A stretch of DNA of 64,000 nucleotides from Pseudomonadota bacterium (GCA_018242485.1 JAFEBV010000014.1:62001-126000); one strand, 5' to 3'. Counted from the first letter of the stretch, positions 14,713-23,472 are shown. The notes: generated by a model not told the origin, from the sequence alone. Numbers and translations: made by a program.

Positions 14713-15648
14713 CTACAGTTTTGCGGTGGAACGGGTGGTTTCCAGGTAGCCGATGGCATCATAGGCGTTGACGACGTCGTGCACTTCGGCGATGTCGGCG
14801 CCGCTCAGGCGGGCGATGGCGTCGAGCTTGCGCGGATGGCTCATCTGCACGCTGATCAGCAGGGCGCGCGGGTAGTCGTTGGCCAGGTCGAGGCGTTTGG
14901 TGAGGCAGAACACGCCGTCCGGATCCAGTCGCCGGGAGAGCACGCCCTTGGACAGCAAATAGGCGTCCATCCACACGAGGCAGGCACACAAGCGTCCCGG
15001 CGAGCCTTCGCGCAGGGCTTCCAGATCGTGGTCGCTCAGGCGTTTCCAGTCGCCAAGACGCAGCGGCTCGCGCAGGTAGGGTTCCAGTGCGGTCAACGGG
15101 CCGGCCGCCCAGAACAGCCGCGACTCTGGGTCGATGGTGAGAGGCGGCGCGCCCTCCATCGCGATCTGCGCGGAACCGCCGAGCACCCGCTTGGGCAGGT
15201 AGTGCAGCAGCGGGCGCATGGTGTTCGGGTCTTCCGCAGCGGATTCGCTGGCAACCACGGGCGTGTCGGCGTAGACCTTTGGCGGTGCCGATCGCGGTGG
15301 GGGCGTCACCGGGCTTCCGGTGATTGGCGGACCGCCATATTTTCGGGTGACCTCGTTCAGCAGCGCAGCCAGCGAGGAACTGCGCAGCGGGCGGGCGAGA
15401 AAGGGGCCGGCAGGAACCGGATCGCCGACGTCGATGATCTCCGCGACCACGGATCCGATTTTCGACGCGGGTCGGGATGCCGCTCCCTCGATGGATGCGC
15501 CATCGGTCAGCAACAGATCGGCGTCCGTGGCTTGCCCCCAGGCCCAGTCCTGACCCAGTTGCGCCTTCGCCGACGCCAGCAACATGCGCAGATAGGCCGC
15601 ATCGGCTTCGCGCGAGCCGGCGTAGTGGATGATCCGGGGTTGGCTCAT
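14713..15648 (-). CDS. Uncharacterised receiver-like/helix-turn-helix-like protein, paralogue B
   Basis: Starting at the ATG at 15648 the protein has 311 residues and begins MSQPRIIHYAGSREADAAYL. In-frame sequence farther upstream overlaps the neighbouring gene antisense and is not used. It has the same layout as 12223-13377: a receiver-like N-terminus (DADLLLTDGAS, AGPFLARPLRSSSLAALLN), a shorter Pro/Ala linker (about 105-140), then a C-terminal domain with ACLVWMDAYLLSKGVLSRRL and PRKLDAIARLSGADIAEVHDVVNAYDAIGYLE. It lies 130 bases beyond the end of the receiver/GGDEF gene on the same strand, which hints at a shared signalling role. The family was not recognised. Confidence 0.78.
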   Translation of the reverse strand: MSQPRIIHYAGSREADAAYLRMLLASAKAQLGQDWAWGQATDADLLLTDGASIEGAASRPASKIGSVVAEIIDVGDPVPAGPFLARPLRSSSLAALLNEVTRKYGGPPITGSPVTPPPRSAPPKVYADTPVVASESAAEDPNTMRPLLHYLPKRVLGGSAQIAMEGAPPLTIDPESRLFWAAGPLTALEPYLREPLRLGDWKRLSDHDLEALREGSPGRLCACLVWMDAYLLSKGVLSRRLDPDGVFCLTKRLDLANDYPRALLISVQMSHPRKLDAIARLSGADIAEVHDVVNAYDAIGYLETTRSTAKL

Positions 15649-15778
15649 CCGCGCGTCTCGAGGCAAGGGCACGAGTCGCCCAGCGTATTCTTGCCTTCGC
15701 ACCGTCGCGTGCGGCGACCGCCGGTGTCTCCGGGTGCGTCCGGCGTGGCGCGGGTGCCGCCTGTGCGTATGACCGGCA

Positions 15779-17215
15779 TCACTTTCCGGCCAACTTCCGG
15801 AACCAGCGTGCCATGCGCATGCGCTGGCGTTGCCAGAAAGCGCGCAGGCTGCCGAATGCGGCGCCCATCCGCCCGCCTTCGCGCTGACGTGGCGGCGCGG
15901 GGCGAGGCGTGGTCGGGCGCTTGCGCGCATCGGCTTTGCCGTGTGCCTGATCTTCGTCCTTGCGACGTACTTGCGCGCGCGCCGCCTGTACGTCGGCTTG
16001 CCGACGAGCCTGTTCCTCGGCGTGGCGGCGAGCGCGCTCGCGTTCGGCCAGTTCTTCGGCCTGGCGATGCGCAAGTTCGCGTGCCGCCTGTTCCTCGGCC
16101 TTGCGGCGAGCCTGCTCACGCGCCGCCTGTTCTTCGGCTATGCGGCGAGCCTGCTCACGCACCGCCTGTTCTTCGGCTATGCGGCGAGCCTGCTCACGTG
16201 CCGCCTGTTCTTCGGCCATGCGGCGGGCCTGCTCACGCGCCGCCTGTTCTTCGGCCATGCGGCGAGCCTGCTCACGCGCCGCCTGTTCTTCGGCCATGCG
16301 GCGGGCATGTTCGCGCTCGGCCTGCGCCTGCTGGCGGCTGTGCGCGATGGCGGAAGCGGAGTGCGCCAGTGCAGCCTGCGCCGTCGTCCACTCGTCTGGA
16401 TCGCCGCCGATGACGGCGGCGGTCAGACTGACGGCAAGGCGCTTGCCGCCGACCTCCACCGGCATCGCCGCCACTTTCGCCTGCAAGGATGCGGCCATCG
16501 CTTCCACGCCGCGCAAATGCCCGCCGGGTACGGAGACGGCGAAACCGCCCAGACCGATGTGCGCTGCGGTGTCCTCGGTGCGGATGCGGCCACGCACCAA
16601 CTCGGCCACGCGCACCACGATGGGCTCGACCGCCTGTTGTCCCAGATGCTCGTACAGAGCCGCGAGATGGTCGATTTCCAGCCGCAACAACGCCAAGTCA
16701 TGTTTGTGTCGGCGCGCATAGGCGATGTCCTGCGCCAGTCGATCCAGAAACCCGTGCTCGTTGGCCAGCCCGGTCAACGGGTCGAGCCGCGTCTGCGCCT
16801 GCAATTGCTGGCTGATCCGCTGGTATCTGGAGTGCGCGCGCGCGCGCGGCAGCAATTCGCTGCTCAGGTGCTTCTTGTTGAGAAAATCCGTCGCCCCGCG
16901 ATCAAGCGCCGTCTGCCGGGCTGTTTCGTCGTCGTCGGCGCCGGTGACGAGGATCACCGGCATCGCATTCAGGCCGGCATCGTCGGAGGTGCGCACGCGC
17001 CCCAGCAGTTCGTAGCCGTCGCAGATCGGCATGCTGATGTCGGAGAACATGACCTGGATGCTGTGATCCTGCCCCAGCTTGAGCCATGCGTCGTGGCCAT
17101 CGACCGCGGTGACCACGTCGAATTCGGCGCTGAGGATCTTCGACGCCGTCTTCAACAGAACTTTGGAGTCGTCGACGAAAAGGATGCGTGTCGACGTGCT
17201 GACCTGATCGTTCAT
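15779..17215 (-). CDS. Response regulator with degenerate GGDEF domain and coiled-coil repeat
   Basis: The ATG at 17215 gives 478 residues. Residues 8-130 are a receiver (ILFVDDSKVLL, phosphoacceptor in VMFSDISMPICDG, ILVTGADDD, lysine in FLNKKH). Residues 150-300 form a GGDEF fold (TRLDPLTGLANEHGFLDRL) whose active-site loop reads HIGLGGFAVSVPG rather than RxGGDEF, so cyclase activity is unlikely. Residues 320-430 are a charged helix of 13-residue units (AEEQAAREQARRM) and variants, as in TolA-like or single-alpha-helix segments. The C-terminus is basic and Pro-rich. The protein is cytoplasmic with no membrane segment. It may be a scaffold that reads a phosphorylation signal. Confidence 0.87.
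   Translation of the reverse strand: MNDQVSTSTRILFVDDSKVLLKTASKILSAEFDVVTAVDGHDAWLKLGQDHSIQVMFSDISMPICDGYELLGRVRTSDDAGLNAMPVILVTGADDDETARQTALDRGATDFLNKKHLSSELLPRARAHSRYQRISQQLQAQTRLDPLTGLANEHGFLDRLAQDIAYARRHKHDLALLRLEIDHLAALYEHLGQQAVEPIVVRVAELVRGRIRTEDTAAHIGLGGFAVSVPGGHLRGVEAMAASLQAKVAAMPVEVGGKRLAVSLTAAVIGGDPDEWTTAQAALAHSASAIAHSRQQAQAEREHARRMAEEQAAREQARRMAEEQAAREQARRMAEEQAAREQARRIAEEQAVREQARRIAEEQAAREQARRKAEEQAARELAHRQAEELAERERARRHAEEQARRQADVQAARAQVRRKDEDQAHGKADARKRPTTPRPAPPRQREGGRMGAAFGSLRAFWQRQRMRMARWFRKLAGK
16082..16310 (-). repeat. Tandem 39-bp coding repeat, about six units
   Basis: Near-identical 39-base units encode the 13-residue AEEQAAREQARRM series of the receiver/GGDEF protein. 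Units differ at a few bases (ATG, ATA or AAG at the last codon; CGT or CGC). Because 39 is a multiple of 3, copy-number change would lengthen or shorten the helix without breaking the frame. Confidence 0.85.
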
Positions 17216-17545
17216 GCCGTCCCCGTCGATCGCTCCCGTCACCCACCCGCGGCGTTCACGACGCGGATCCTGCGCGGTGCCGGCCGAAGCAGGTGATCCC
17301 GACGCCGACGCCGGAATGCAAATCCTGCCATGAATCGGGCTTTCGTTGCACCCATCTTCACGCCCGCCACGCGAACAACCGCCGCCACGTATGGCGCGAT
17401 TGTCGCGGCACAGGATGGTGAATCGCCAGTGTCGTAGCGCCACACAAAAACGCCGCCACGTATCTGACGTGGCGGCGGGTTGGCCGAACGTGCGTCGTTG
17501 CGTCTCGGTAGCGGGATCGACCGGCGCGCAAAGGGCGCCGTTGCC
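17216..17545. other. Intergenic region between the receiver/GGDEF gene and the lipase-like gene
   Basis: These 330 bases contain the intrinsic terminator of the lipase-like gene (17446-17477) and, nearer 17216, presumably the promoter of the receiver gene. No gene was recognised; in-frame sequence upstream of the ATG at 17215 is Arg/Gly-rich and unlike the family. Confidence 0.5.
17446..17477 (-). terminator. Intrinsic terminator of the lipase-like gene
   Basis: On the minus strand CGCCGCCACGT-CAGAT-ACGTGGCGGCG forms a perfect 11-bp stem followed at once by TTTTT (17450-17446) and GTGT. It lies about 70 bases past the stop of the lipase-like gene and is the best intrinsic terminator in the window. 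Confidence 0.85.
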
Positions 17546-19492
17546 TCAACGTGCCGCGTTGGCGTTCATCGTCGCGTTGCGCGAGGAGTCCAGATACTGC
17601 GCCGGATCGCGCATGTTGGTGGTGTGGCACTCGCCGTAGGTGTGGCCGCGGTTGATGCCGCCGGGGAGCTGGTCGTTGACGTATTCGGTGACGCCGTCGT
17701 TGGGATCGTCCAGCACCATCTCCGCGCCCATGTTGCAGTAGTTGAAGAACCACGAGGAGTTCGCGAACGAGGTGGTGTAGTAGTTCACCTTGGCGCGGTT
17801 GGCGGTGGGGATGCCCGACAGCCACGCCTGCGCGCCGGAGTAGGTCAGGTCGGCGTTGCTGCCGCAGCCCACGCCGAACCACGAGCCGATCGAGGCAAGC
17901 ACGCCGGCGAGGTTGGTGCCCTGATAGGGCGAGCCGACCGACTGGATCAGGCGCGAGCCGGAGGTGACGTAATCCAGGCCGCTCCAGTAGTAGGTGTACA
18001 GGTGCAGCGAGGCCAGCCCGCCCTGACTGTGGGCGACGATGCCGTAATCGCGCCAAGAGCTGCCGAAGGCAAGGATCAGGCGCGCGAACTGGTCGTTGGT
18101 GCGGTTCTGGTTGGGGTCGCTGAACACCGCGGCATTGCTGAACTGCGAGGCCGGCCAGACCAAGCTGGAGCAGTAGCCGTGCACCAGCAGCAGGCGTGAG
18201 CCGGTGCCCATAGTGTGGACGGGTGGCGCGGCCGGGCGCGGGCCCATGGTCATCGCCTCGTCGGGCGCGGCCGGAACCGCCATGCGCTGCGGCAGGGCCG
18301 GCAGCGACAGCGGGATGCGCGTGGCGCTGGCGAGGCTCACGAAACTGTCCGGATCCTCGATGCGCACGTTGCGCAGTTCATACGGTGCGTGGGCATTGGC
18401 GCGGGCGATCCAGCGCTCGTCCAGACCCAACGGCAGGCCATTGCCGCTGCGCTCGGTCATGCCGCTGATCCACGCAATCGGCACCGGCTTGCCATTGGCG
18501 CCGGTGCCCCACACTTCCGCGTAGGCGCGGTAGTGGCCCTGGCTGGATTTGTCGGTCGCCGGCAGCGAAATCTCCACCCGGCCCGCGCTCGCGGCCAGCC
18601 CCAGTGCCTGCTCGGACGGGCGCAACGCCAAGGTCTGGGCGACCACCGGGATGATGTGTTCGGCGGTGCGCAACTGGCGCTGGCCATTGCTGCCGATCGA
18701 TTCGGTCTGCACCTGCGCGAGGTAGTTGCCGGCCTGGGTGGCGAGGAACTCGCCGCCATACACGCCGTCGTTGGCCAGCGAATCGCCGTGGCGGCCATCG
18801 TCGAACATCGGATAGGTCTGCTGGCTGCCATCAGGCGCGGTCACCCGCAGGCTGGCGCGCAGCATGGTGCCGGTGCCCTTGCCGAGCAGGTTGGTGCCGT
18901 TGGCGCCCACATGCGACAGCTCGGCTTCGATCTGGATCTTCTGCCCGACCCATTGATGTCCGGCTGCCGGATAGGACACCAGCCGGTTCGTCGCGTCGCC
19001 CTCCATCAGCAGGTAACCGCGATCGGAGGCGCGCGGATCGTTCGCGCGCACGGTGATCTTCCACTGGCCGTTGCGCAGGGAATCGAGCGAATACGAATCG
19101 CCGGGGAAGGACGCCGCCTCGTTACCGAGCACCGCGCGCGTGGCCGCGCTGGCGGAGTTGCGCGACACCTGCATCGGCTTGCCGTCCGGATCGCGCAGTT
19201 CCACCTGCAGCGGCGAACCGTTGCCGGAGAACACCATGAAGCGCGCACGCCCGTTCTCCACCGGCAGGGTGCCCGTCCACGAGCGGCCCTGCTTCACATC
19301 GCCGGTGAGGCGGATCGGCACCAGCGCGCTCTTGGAGGTGATGGTGGCCGCGCCGGTGGCGACCGGCTTCATCGCGTCGAACTCCGACGGCGGGCCGGCG
19401 AGTTGTTTGTATTGGGGATTGATCGCCGCCGCGCAGGCACCGCAGGCGGTCAGCGACACGGCGGCGAAAAGCAGCAGGTTCGTACGTTTCAT
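17546..19492 (-). CDS. Secreted lipase-like alpha/beta hydrolase
   Basis: The ATG at 19492 (GAGGAAGG just before it) gives 648 residues. MKRTNLLLFAAVSLTACGACAAA is a signal peptide for export. The middle (about 80-420) contains a 'PMFDDGRHGDSLANDGVYGG' segment typical of choice-of-anchor/Ca-binding beta domains of exported enzymes. The C-terminal part is an alpha/beta hydrolase: LLLVHGYCSS is the oxyanion-strand region, and the nucleophile is in GIVAHSQGGLAS near residue 510. Asp in LDDPNDGVTEYVN and His in GHTYGECHT near 625 are candidates for the triad. The substrate is unknown; lipase or esterase fits best. A LysR gene lies 222 bases upstream on the same strand and a strong terminator follows. 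Confidence 0.85.
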   Translation of the reverse strand: MKRTNLLLFAAVSLTACGACAAAINPQYKQLAGPPSEFDAMKPVATGAATITSKSALVPIRLTGDVKQGRSWTGTLPVENGRARFMVFSGNGSPLQVELRDPDGKPMQVSRNSASAATRAVLGNEAASFPGDSYSLDSLRNGQWKITVRANDPRASDRGYLLMEGDATNRLVSYPAAGHQWVGQKIQIEAELSHVGANGTNLLGKGTGTMLRASLRVTAPDGSQQTYPMFDDGRHGDSLANDGVYGGEFLATQAGNYLAQVQTESIGSNGQRQLRTAEHIIPVVAQTLALRPSEQALGLAASAGRVEISLPATDKSSQGHYRAYAEVWGTGANGKPVPIAWISGMTERSGNGLPLGLDERWIARANAHAPYELRNVRIEDPDSFVSLASATRIPLSLPALPQRMAVPAAPDEAMTMGPRPAAPPVHTMGTGSRLLLVHGYCSSLVWPASQFSNAAVFSDPNQNRTNDQFARLILAFGSSWRDYGIVAHSQGGLASLHLYTYYWSGLDYVTSGSRLIQSVGSPYQGTNLAGVLASIGSWFGVGCGSNADLTYSGAQAWLSGIPTANRAKVNYYTTSFANSSWFFNYCNMGAEMVLDDPNDGVTEYVNDQLPGGINRGHTYGECHTTNMRDPAQYLDSSRNATMNANAAR

Positions 19493-19652
19493 GGCCTTCC
19501 TCGGTGGGATGTGGCGAACGACGGCGCAGCGGCGGGCGATGGCAGGGCAGCTCCCCGGCCGCAAGGTTTCGCCAGTCCGCACCATGCACACGCGAACCGC
19601 GAAGTGGTGTGAACCGTATCCCGATTCGGAGATGAACGGCGTGCACGCTGTC

Positions 19653-19667
19653 TTTCCATTTTGGAAA
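19653..19667. promoter_or_regulatory. Palindrome upstream of the lipase-like gene
   Basis: TTTCCA-TTT-TGGAAA is a perfect 6-bp inverted repeat, 160 bases before the lipase start and 48 bases past the lysR stop. Its size suits a dimeric regulator such as the adjacent LysR protein. The assignment is a guess from position. Confidence 0.35.
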
Positions 19668-19714
19668 CGAAACGCCGTCTCGGCATGATGCAGCGCAACG
19701 CAAATCCGGCGTAT

Positions 19715-20782
19715 TCAGCCTTCCGCGTGCCGTGCCTGCGCCCAGTGCGAGGCCATGCGTGCGCCGTGCGTCTGCACGAAACGCTCGCGATCCTCGGCGA
19801 CGGCTGCCTTGAACGATGCCTCCAGTGGTCCGCCCTGCACCAGCGCATCCATGCGTTCCAGACCCACGCGCACCAGATCGAGCAGCGCCTTCACCCGCCG
19901 CGACGGCGCGTGCTTGTGGCGCAGCGCCGCCATCAGCACGATCGGTGGGAAGCGCCACTGCGGCAACACCTGTTCGAGCCGGCAGGGTTTGCGCGAGTCG
20001 GCGATGTAGGCCAGCGGCGCGCGGGCGATGCCGCCGCCGGCCAGCGCGGTCATGTAGGTCACGCGCAGATCGTCGCTGAGCAGGGTGGGGCCGGCGACGG
20101 GGACGGTGAACTGGCGGCCATCGGGTCCGAACAGCGTCCAGGGAATCGGATTGCCGCGCCGCGACACCGCGCGGATCGAACGCAAGGATGCGAGTTCCTC
20201 AGGTTGGCTGGGGCGACCCATGCGGTCGAGGAACTCCGGTGCGGCCACCAGCACGGTCGGTTGCAGGCCGAGCACCACGTCGCCCGGATGCCGATCCGGG
20301 TCGTCGGTGATGAACAGCGCGGCATCCAGCGCCTTCGCCGACAAGTCCACCGAGCGATCGGACAGGTACACCTCCATGTCCAGCGCCGGATGGCGGGTGG
20401 AGATATCCACCAGATCGCCGAGGATCCCCATTTCCACCGCGGCCGTCGGCAGGCTCACCCGCAGCGTGCCGCGCAGATGCGTGGCGCCGCCGGCGACGCT
20501 GGACTCGGCCTCGCGCAGTTGCTGGCAGACGCTGGCGGCGCGCGCATGGAACTCGCGCCCTTCGCTGGTCATCGACAACACGCGGCTGGTGCGATCGAGC
20601 AGGCGCACGCCCAGATGCGTTTCCAGTGCCGCCAGGCGCTTGCTGATCGCCGACGTGGACATCCCCAGCAACTGCCCGGCGCGGGTGAACGAGCCGCATT
20701 CGACCAGTTGCACGAAAACTTCCAGATCCTGCACGCGCCAATGCGCCAAACTCCGCGACCGGGTCCTGCCGTTGCCCCGCAT
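19715..20782 (-). CDS. LysR-family transcriptional regulator
   Basis: The ATG at 20782 gives 355 residues, somewhat long for LysR (about 300) because of an Arg-rich N-terminus and a C-terminal extension. The DNA-binding helix-turn-helix is clear: DLEVFVQLVECGSFTRAGQLLGMSTSAISKRLAALE, quoted here only as the region about residues 20-55. LGVRLLDRTSRVLSMTSEG follows as in the family. The effector domain covers about 105-310 (LRVSLPTAAVEMGILGDL, SDDLRVTYMTALAGGGIA). It is transcribed toward the lipase-like gene. The effector is unknown. Confidence 0.92.
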   Translation of the reverse strand: MRGNGRTRSRSLAHWRVQDLEVFVQLVECGSFTRAGQLLGMSTSAISKRLAALETHLGVRLLDRTSRVLSMTSEGREFHARAASVCQQLREAESSVAGGATHLRGTLRVSLPTAAVEMGILGDLVDISTRHPALDMEVYLSDRSVDLSAKALDAALFITDDPDRHPGDVVLGLQPTVLVAAPEFLDRMGRPSQPEELASLRSIRAVSRRGNPIPWTLFGPDGRQFTVPVAGPTLLSDDLRVTYMTALAGGGIARAPLAYIADSRKPCRLEQVLPQWRFPPIVLMAALRHKHAPSRRVKALLDLVRVGLERMDALVQGGPLEASFKAAVAEDRERFVQTHGARMASHWAQARHAEG

Positions 20783-20872
20783 GCCTGCCCCTCGTCTGGA
20801 TCGCCCCGCTGCGACTGTACGCGGATAGGGCGGATGCTCGTCACGCTGCGCTGCGGCATGGGGGTGGTTATC

Positions 20873-20912
20873 GTGAATCGTGAATCGTGAATCGGGAATC
20901 GGGAATCGGGAA
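20873..20912 (+). repeat. Heptanucleotide tandem array between lysR and folP
   Basis: Three GTGAATC units are followed by two GGGAATC units and a partial GGGAA. The same heptamer family occurs at 46441-46576 and 46661-46695. It lies about 90 bases upstream of the lysR start. The role is unknown; slippage could change promoter spacing. Confidence 0.85.
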
Positions 20913-21143
20913 GTCAAAAGCCTGAAGCGGGAAGTGGAAACGTGGATTGCTGCTTTTACTCCTCCCCTTGCGATAGCAGGGGGTGATGAGGCGCAGTTTG
21001 TGAACTGCTCAACGGCAGCTCACGCGCTGATGAACACCCGGCAGGGCAGGCTGGTTGGGGTGGGGGAGCCCATGCTCGTGCCGGTGCCCTTCGACTTGCC
21101 AGTTGCGCGCCGAAAGGCCACAGTCCGTGTCGGTTTTCCGTGG

Positions 21144-22046
21144 ATGGATGCGATGTTCGACACCGTTCCGCAACTGGATTGCGCCAGCCGCCTGCTGCGG
21201 CTGGATCGTCCGCAGATCATGGGCATCGTCAACACCAGCCCCGATTCGTTCTCCGGCGATGGGAACGCAAGTACCGATGCAGCCATTGCACTGGGTCTGA
21301 AACTCGCCGAGGAAGGTGCCGACGTGCTGGACGTGGGCGGGCAATCCACCCGGCCGGGTGCCGACGAGATTCCGTTGGAAGAAGAACTGCGACGGGTGAT
21401 CCCGGTCATCATCGTGCTGGCGCAGCGAACTTCACTGCCGATCAGTGTGGACACATCCAAGCCCGAAGTGATGCGCGCGGCGGTGGAAGCCGGGGCAGGC
21501 ATCGTCAACGACGTGTCCGCACTGCGTCGCGAGGGTGCGCTGGACGCCGTCGCCGCACTCAAGGTGCCGGTGGTGCTGATGCACATGCAAGGCCAGCCGC
21601 AGGACATGCAGGACGATCCGCGTTACGAGGACGTGGTCGCCGAAGTGCACCGATTCCTCGCCGAGCGCATCTTCGCCTGCGAGATGAGCGGCATTGCGAA
21701 GAAGAAGATCGTGGTCGATCCGGGTTTCGGTTTCGGCAAGAACCTCGCGCACAACCTCGCCCTGCTGCGCCAGTTGGAACGCTTCACCGATCTGGGCGTG
21801 CCGGTGCTCGCCGGCCTGTCGCGCAAGCGCATGCTCGGCGAACTCACCGGGCGGCCGCAGGGCGAACGCCTGCACGCCTCGGTGGCCGCTGCACTGATTG
21901 CCGCCCAGAACGGCGCGAAGCTGCTGCGCGTGCACGACGTTGCCGCCACCATGGATGCCTTGAAGGTGTGGAACGCGGTGGCCGCGCAGACGGTGCCCAA
22001 GGGCAAGTCATCGACGCAGCAACCGCACTGGGGCGATGAGGACTAG
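21144..22046 (+). CDS. folP: Dihydropteroate synthase
   Basis: FolP joins p-aminobenzoate to dihydropterin pyrophosphate in folate synthesis and is the sulfonamide target. The ATG at 21144 gives 300 residues (E. coli 282); an ATG at 21153 is equally possible. Both family signatures are present: MGIVNTSPDSFSGDG near residue 30 and GADVLDVGGQSTRPGADE near 65. The D-P-G-F-G-F-GK motif and the SRKRMLGELTG loop follow. The usual neighbours ftsH and glmM are absent. The in-frame sequence from 20880 to 21143 is not family-like and includes the heptamer array. Confidence 0.94.
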   Translation: MDAMFDTVPQLDCASRLLRLDRPQIMGIVNTSPDSFSGDGNASTDAAIALGLKLAEEGADVLDVGGQSTRPGADEIPLEEELRRVIPVIIVLAQRTSLPISVDTSKPEVMRAAVEAGAGIVNDVSALRREGALDAVAALKVPVVLMHMQGQPQDMQDDPRYEDVVAEVHRFLAERIFACEMSGIAKKKIVVDPGFGFGKNLAHNLALLRQLERFTDLGVPVLAGLSRKRMLGELTGRPQGERLHASVAAALIAAQNGAKLLRVHDVAATMDALKVWNAVAAQTVPKGKSSTQQPHWGDED

Positions 22047-22098
22047 CAGGGGTGTCGGGATACGAAGTCGCCAAAGTTGCCAGAGGATGGATCGTTTG

Positions 22099-23472
22099 CT
22101 AGCTCGATGCGATGCGCTGCGGCGTTGCGTCGGGCGTTGGCATGGGTGGGGTCGGCGTAGTCGCGGGTGACGAGGTGGATTCGACCGCAAGCTCCGTGCT
22201 GACCATGGCGTCTGGCGTCATCGCCATCGCGACCGTCGCAGGAGAAGCAGATGAATCGGCTACGGTATCCGTCGATGCGGTCTGAGCATGTCCGGCGCTC
22301 GCGTTTGCCGCCATGTCGGCGACCGCAGCGCCTGCATTCTCGACGGTTTCCGGTACGGCAGGTTCCACGGCGTTTGCCATCACGGGTACTGCGGATGCGT
22401 ACGCGGCATCGTCGGTGGCCTGGTTCGATGTGGCCGGCGTGATTTCCGAACCGGCCGCCGGCACGGATGCAGACGGAGTGGATTCCTCGAACGCACTCGC
22501 GACGACGGTTGGTGCGCTGGGCGCGTTAGGCGAAGGTTCCGGTACTGCGGCGCCCACGGCAGGCGGCGCAGGCAAGTCACCGGTCGGTGCGCCCCAAGTT
22601 GCCGTGAGCGTCGGGGAAGATGTCTCTGCCGGTTGGGGAGCCGTTGGTTGCCCGGCGGCCGTGTCAACCGTTGGCAGATCGACCGTGGCTGGCACGTTGG
22701 TCTCGCGGGCGGCCGGAGTCGGTTCCGCGACGGCCTCCACTGCCGACAGCGGCACGGCGGTTGCGGCCGTTGGCCCGACTTGTGCTGCTGCCGCGGGCGT
22801 CGCGCCGGGGTCGACGGTCGACGGCTTGGCGGCTTGATGGCGACGCGGCACCTTGTCGGCGTCCAGCAGTTTTTCGATGCGCGCAAATACCTCGCTGCGC
22901 GCGAAGGGCTTCTTCATGAAATCGTCCGCGCCAATGCGCTGGGCGTAGAACTGTTCGGTGGCCAGTTCGTTGCCGCTGATCATGATCACCGGTGTGGATT
23001 TGGTGGCCGGTTCGCGGCGCAGGCGGCGCAGCGCTTCGAAACCGTTCATGCCCGGCAGCACGATGTCGAGGAAGATCAGGTCGGGCACTTCCGACAATGC
23101 CATGAACAGGCCAGTATCGGCGTCGGCGGCATCCATCGCCTGATAGCCGTTTTGTTCGAGCATGCGCTTGAGCAAGGCGGTGATCGTCGGCGAATCGTCG
23201 ATGATGAGCACGCGTGTGCCCTCGCGCGCGTTGGCGCGGTGCTTGATCCGGCGCTCGACGAACTCCGGTGCGGCGGGCGTGGCGGGTGCCGCCGCCGGTG
23301 CCTCGGGCGCGGCCGGTGCGGCGCTGGAGACAGGGACGGCAGCGGGCGCGGCGGTCGGCACAGGCGCAGGCGTGCTGATGGGTGGCGCAGCGGAACGCAC
23401 GGGCTGCGGCGGCCGGGCTGGCTGCGGCTTGCCACCGCCGAACCAGCGTTTGATGACATCGAAAATGCTCAT
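22099..23472 (-). CDS. PilG-like response regulator with long Ala/Pro-rich tail
   Basis: The 457-residue protein starts MSIFDVIKRWFGGG. A Pro/Ala linker (about 15-75) leads to one receiver domain at about 85-205 (RVLIIDDSPTITALL, phosphoacceptor in LIFLDIVLPGMNGFE, VIMISGN, lysine in DDFMKKPFARSE). The receiver resembles the PilG/PilH group of twitching-motility and chemosensory systems. The last 240 residues are Ala, Pro, Thr, Ser and Val repeats with no predicted fold and no output domain. It is cytoplasmic, with no signal peptide. The neighbours do not include pil or che genes, so pathway membership is unproven. Confidence 0.85.
   Translation of the reverse strand: MSIFDVIKRWFGGGKPQPARPPQPVRSAAPPISTPAPVPTAAPAAVPVSSAAPAAPEAPAAAPATPAAPEFVERRIKHRANAREGTRVLIIDDSPTITALLKRMLEQNGYQAMDAADADTGLFMALSEVPDLIFLDIVLPGMNGFEALRRLRREPATKSTPVIMISGNELATEQFYAQRIGADDFMKKPFARSEVFARIEKLLDADKVPRRHQAAKPSTVDPGATPAAAAQVGPTAATAVPLSAVEAVAEPTPAARETNVPATVDLPTVDTAAGQPTAPQPAETSSPTLTATWGAPTGDLPAPPAVGAAVPEPSPNAPSAPTVVASAFEESTPSASVPAAGSEITPATSNQATDDAAYASAVPVMANAVEPAVPETVENAGAAVADMAANASAGHAQTASTDTVADSSASPATVAMAMTPDAMVSTELAVESTSSPATTPTPPMPTPDATPQRIASS

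Noticed and set aside
16082..16310. Possible CRISPR array or mobile repeat
   Set aside because: 39-base units are contiguous, in frame and code a regular helix; no spacers.
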